The notes under the pieces: generated by a model
Seen by the model: the letters and a program-made list of their open reading frames with translations, nothing else
Told to the model about the DNA's origin: nothing
Database searches by the model: none
Origin: Bifidobacterium simiiventris
GTDB lineage: Bacteria; Actinomycetota; Actinomycetes; Actinomycetales; Bifidobacteriaceae
Length of the DNA: 64,000 bases
Assembly: GCF_019331715.1 (NCBI RefSeq)
Contig: NZ_JAHBBG010000009.1
Span: 33,907-97,906, forward strand
Direction of reading: 5' to 3'
Shown: positions 61,529-64,000 of the stretch, piece after piece
Layout of the letters: each line of letters begins with the position of its first letter
Numbering within the stretch: position 1 is the first letter of the stretch
Translations under genes and position numbers: made by a program

Positions 61529-63889
61529 GTGGGCAAGCAGACCGTGGATCGTTTCCTGTTCGGAGCGGCCTATTACGACGAATACATGCCGAAGGATCTC
61601 GATCGTGTCGACACCGATATGGCGATGATGCTGCACGCTGGCATCAACGTCATCCGCATCGCCGAGTCGACGTGGAGCGCTTGCGAGCCGCAACCGGGCA
61701 TCTTCGACTTCTCTCATATCGACCGTGCGTTAGATAGCGCGCGTCGTCACGGCATCAGCGTCATCGTCGGCACGCCCACCTACGCCGTGCCGACCTGGCT
61801 CGTGCGCATGCACCCCGACGTGCTCGCCGTCACCCCGAGCGGCCCCGGCAAATACGGTCCGCGCCAGATTATGGACATCGTCAACGGATCGTACCGCTAC
61901 TACGCCGAGCGCGTCATCCGCAAGCTCATCGCGCACGTCGCCGACCATCCGGCCGTCATCGGCTATCAAGTCGACAACGAAACCAAGTACTACGACTGCG
62001 TCAGCCAGGACATGCAGACGCTGTTCGTCAAGTACCTGCGCGGCAAATTCCACGACGATCTCGACGAACTCAACGCGCATTTCGGGCTTGACTACTGGTC
62101 GAACCGCATCAACGCGTGGGAGGATTTCCCCGACGTGACCAACACGATCAACCAGTCGCTGCGCGGCGAATTCGACCGTTTCCGCCGCGAGCAGGTCACC
62201 GAATTCCTTGACTGGCAGGCGTCGATCGTGCGCGAATACGCACGCGACGACCAGTTCGTCACGCAGAACTTCGACTTCGGCTGGAAGGGCGGCTCGTACG
62301 GCATCCAGCCGGCCGTCGACCACTTCACGGCCGCGCGCACGCTCGACATCGCCGGCTGCGACATCTACCATCCCACGCAGGACGACCTGACCGGCAAGGA
62401 GATCGCGTTCGGCGGCGACCTCACCCGCTCGCTCAAGGACGGCGCGAACTATCTCGTGCTCGAAACCGAGGCGCAGGGCAACCACGGCTGGCTGCCGTTC
62501 CCCGGGCAGATGCGGCTGCAGGCGTATTCACATCTTGCGTCCGGCGCGGACATGGTCGAATACTGGCATTGGCATTCGATCCACAACTCGTTCGAGACGT
62601 ATTGGAAGGGATTGCTGAGCCACGACCTTGAACCGAACCCGACCTATGAGGAGGCGGGCGTGTTCGGACGCGAGATTGCGCGGCCCGAGATCGGCGAACG
62701 TTTGCTGCACTTGCGCAAGCACAACCGCGTCGCGCTTATGGTGTCGAACGAGGCGCTGACCGCGCTCGAGGGATTCCGCATCGGCAGCAGCACACGCTGG
62801 GGCGGCGGCGCCGACTATAACGACGTGGTGCGGCGTATCTACGACGCGCTGTTCGAACTCAACGTCGAATGTGACTTCCTGCCGACCGACGCGCCGGCCG
62901 AACGACTGGCATCGTATGCGGTGATCGTGACGCCTGCGCTGTACTGCGCATCCGACGAGACGATCACACGGCTGCGCGAATACGTGGCGAACGGCGGGCA
63001 CCTGATCTCGACACTGCGGTCGTTCGTCGCCGACGAGGAAACGACCGTGTGGCACGACCGCGCGCCGCATCGGCTGACCGACGTGTTCGGCATGAGCTAC
63101 AACCAGTTCACGCCGCCGAAGGGACGCGTGCCGGTCGTGTTCGGGGACGGTTCGGTTGATGTTGCGGATGGTGCCGGTGCCGCGGGTGCGCTCGCCGGAT
63201 TGCCGGATGCGCAGGCGGAGACGCTCATCGAACTGCTCAAGCCGAACGGATCGACCGTGTTCTCTGCCGAGGACGGGTTTGATGGTGCCGATGGCGACGC
63301 TGCCGGTTCGTCGAGCGCGCAGGTGCTTGCGCACTACGGGCATTATGCGTGGGCCGATTACGCGGCGATCACCCGTCACGCGTTCGGCAAGGGTAGCGCC
63401 GAATGGATCGGTACCGTGCTCGACCCGGACACGACGCGCGCCGTGATGCGCGAGGCGCTGGATGCCGCGGGTGTGGCGACGCTGCGTGTGACGAAGGCTG
63501 TCGATGAGACCGTCGACGCTGCGGGTGCTGACGCCGAGGATGCCGGTACGGGACATAATGTTCCTGCCGATGCGTGCGGATGCAAGACTGCCGGCGGGAA
63601 GGCTGCTGCGGGAGCTTCGGGTAACGTGACTCCGTCAGCGATTACGGTGCGTCAGGGCGTGAACGCCCGCGGCGAAACGGTGACCTATCTGCTCAATTAC
63701 TCCGCCGATCCGGTGTCGTTCGTCAGCCCGGTCGCCGGCGAAGTGGTCGTCGCGCCGAAGATCATCGCCGCCAATGGGTTGATCGACGAGTCTGCCACCG
63801 CGGCGCTCGCCCTGCATGAGGGCGATACGGTCGCGGCCGGCGACGTGCTCACCTTGCCGCGTTGGAACCTTGCCGTCATCGCCGGCTGA
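61529..63889 (+). CDS. GH42 beta-galactosidase
   Basis: A 786-residue intracellular (no signal peptide) glycosidase releasing beta-linked galactose. The start is a GTG after AAAGGAGCAGAC. The TIM barrel has FGAAYYDEYMPKDLDRVDTD, the acid/base Glu in IGYQVDNETKYYD and the nucleophile Glu in YLVLETEAQGNHGWLPFPGQ. The GATase-like trimerisation domain and C-terminal beta domain follow. Three Ala/Asp/Gly-rich inserts (residues about 541-564, 583-598 and 654-707) lengthen it beyond the usual 690 or so. Next to the arabinose operon it may act on arabinogalactan-derived galacto-oligosaccharides; lactose or transgalactosylation products are alternatives. Confidence 0.95.
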   Translation: MGKQTVDRFLFGAAYYDEYMPKDLDRVDTDMAMMLHAGINVIRIAESTWSACEPQPGIFDFSHIDRALDSARRHGISVIVGTPTYAVPTWLVRMHPDVLAVTPSGPGKYGPRQIMDIVNGSYRYYAERVIRKLIAHVADHPAVIGYQVDNETKYYDCVSQDMQTLFVKYLRGKFHDDLDELNAHFGLDYWSNRINAWEDFPDVTNTINQSLRGEFDRFRREQVTEFLDWQASIVREYARDDQFVTQNFDFGWKGGSYGIQPAVDHFTAARTLDIAGCDIYHPTQDDLTGKEIAFGGDLTRSLKDGANYLVLETEAQGNHGWLPFPGQMRLQAYSHLASGADMVEYWHWHSIHNSFETYWKGLLSHDLEPNPTYEEAGVFGREIARPEIGERLLHLRKHNRVALMVSNEALTALEGFRIGSSTRWGGGADYNDVVRRIYDALFELNVECDFLPTDAPAERLASYAVIVTPALYCASDETITRLREYVANGGHLISTLRSFVADEETTVWHDRAPHRLTDVFGMSYNQFTPPKGRVPVVFGDGSVDVADGAGAAGALAGLPDAQAETLIELLKPNGSTVFSAEDGFDGADGDAAGSSSAQVLAHYGHYAWADYAAITRHAFGKGSAEWIGTVLDPDTTRAVMREALDAAGVATLRVTKAVDETVDAAGADAEDAGTGHNVPADACGCKTAGGKAAAGASGNVTPSAITVRQGVNARGETVTYLLNYSADPVSFVSPVAGEVVVAPKIIAANGLIDESATAALALHEGDTVAAGDVLTLPRWNLAVIAG

Positions 63890-63912
63890 TCTATTATCTG
63901 CGGCTGCTCTGT

Positions 63913-63954
63913 GGGGCATGTCTCGGGCCGATTCCGAGGCGTGCCCCTTTCTTT
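63913..63954 (+). terminator. Terminator of the GH42 gene
   Basis: GGGGCATGTCTCGG and CCGAGGCGTGCCCC pair over 14 bp with two wobble pairs, followed by TTTCTTTA. Confidence 0.8.
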
Positions 63955-64000
63955 ATGGCGGGAGCGGATGCCGGGCGGGGTGTTGAGCGGGGTGCCGGGC

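Overview
The window is a GC-rich, gene-dense bacterial chromosome segment that looks like Bifidobacterium. The signs are actinobacterial housekeeping genes (DUF3039, ribosomal protein L28 with four zinc cysteines, S16 with an acidic tail), a LacI-controlled araB-araD-araA block followed by a GH42 beta-galactosidase, two heterodimeric-type ABC exporter subunits, and dispersed palindromic repeats. The gene order (trmD-ABC-rimM-KH-rpsP-ffh, cysS, ilvBN, rnc-rpmF, araBDA-GH42) resembles what I recall of the B. longum group. I cannot fix the species without a search. Base composition was judged by eye, not computed.

Region by region. Positions 1-8600 hold accessory and metabolic genes: a partial lactonase, a methyltransferase, an HTH membrane protein, sugar and GNAT acetyltransferases, a VOC protein, a gene remnant, small membrane and MFS proteins and an atypical PfkB-family protein. 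Positions 8900-26600 are mostly core genes: rpmB, recG, rsmD, a nitroreductase, trmD, an ABC exporter pair, rimM-khpA-rpsP, an EEP-family membrane protein, ffh, a CDF-like transporter, cysS and a glutamine amidotransferase. Positions 26700-44100 hold an ABC-F ATPase, an MFS exporter with its ArsR-type repressor and a three-box operator, ilvBN, rnc, rpmF-DUF177, a coiled-coil protein with coaD, DUF3039, pncB, a Pr6Pr membrane protein, rph, rdgB, a FemABX enzyme and an AEC transporter.

At 44146-44669 two tRNA genes (Leu-UAG and Thr-CGU) flank an array of three long hairpins. pgi follows. Positions 47048-51673 carry the least understood genes: two paralogous single-pass membrane proteins of unknown function, then a compact DUF362 / ECF-type S component / DUF1893 cassette. 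rplS (with a long leader), lepB and rnhB come next.

Positions 54060-55130 contain no convincing gene. Two inverted copies of a miniature element with 20-bp terminal inverted repeats bracket about 470 bp rich in the octamer TTGTCACG and carrying a 19-bp hairpin. The window ends with L-arabinose catabolism: a LacI regulator, then ribulokinase, ribulose-5-phosphate 4-epimerase and arabinose isomerase, then a TetR regulator next to the GH42 beta-galactosidase. This suggests joint use of arabinose and galactose from plant arabinogalactan-type glycans, although the galactosidase could act on other galactosides.

Two repeat families recur. Family A is a palindrome ending TGTCATTTCGA; it lies between genes, inside the ara operon, and apparently once inside the trmD coding sequence. 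Family B (CCCCCTC-hairpin-GGGGGAGCGTC) occurs alone and as the core of the miniature elements.
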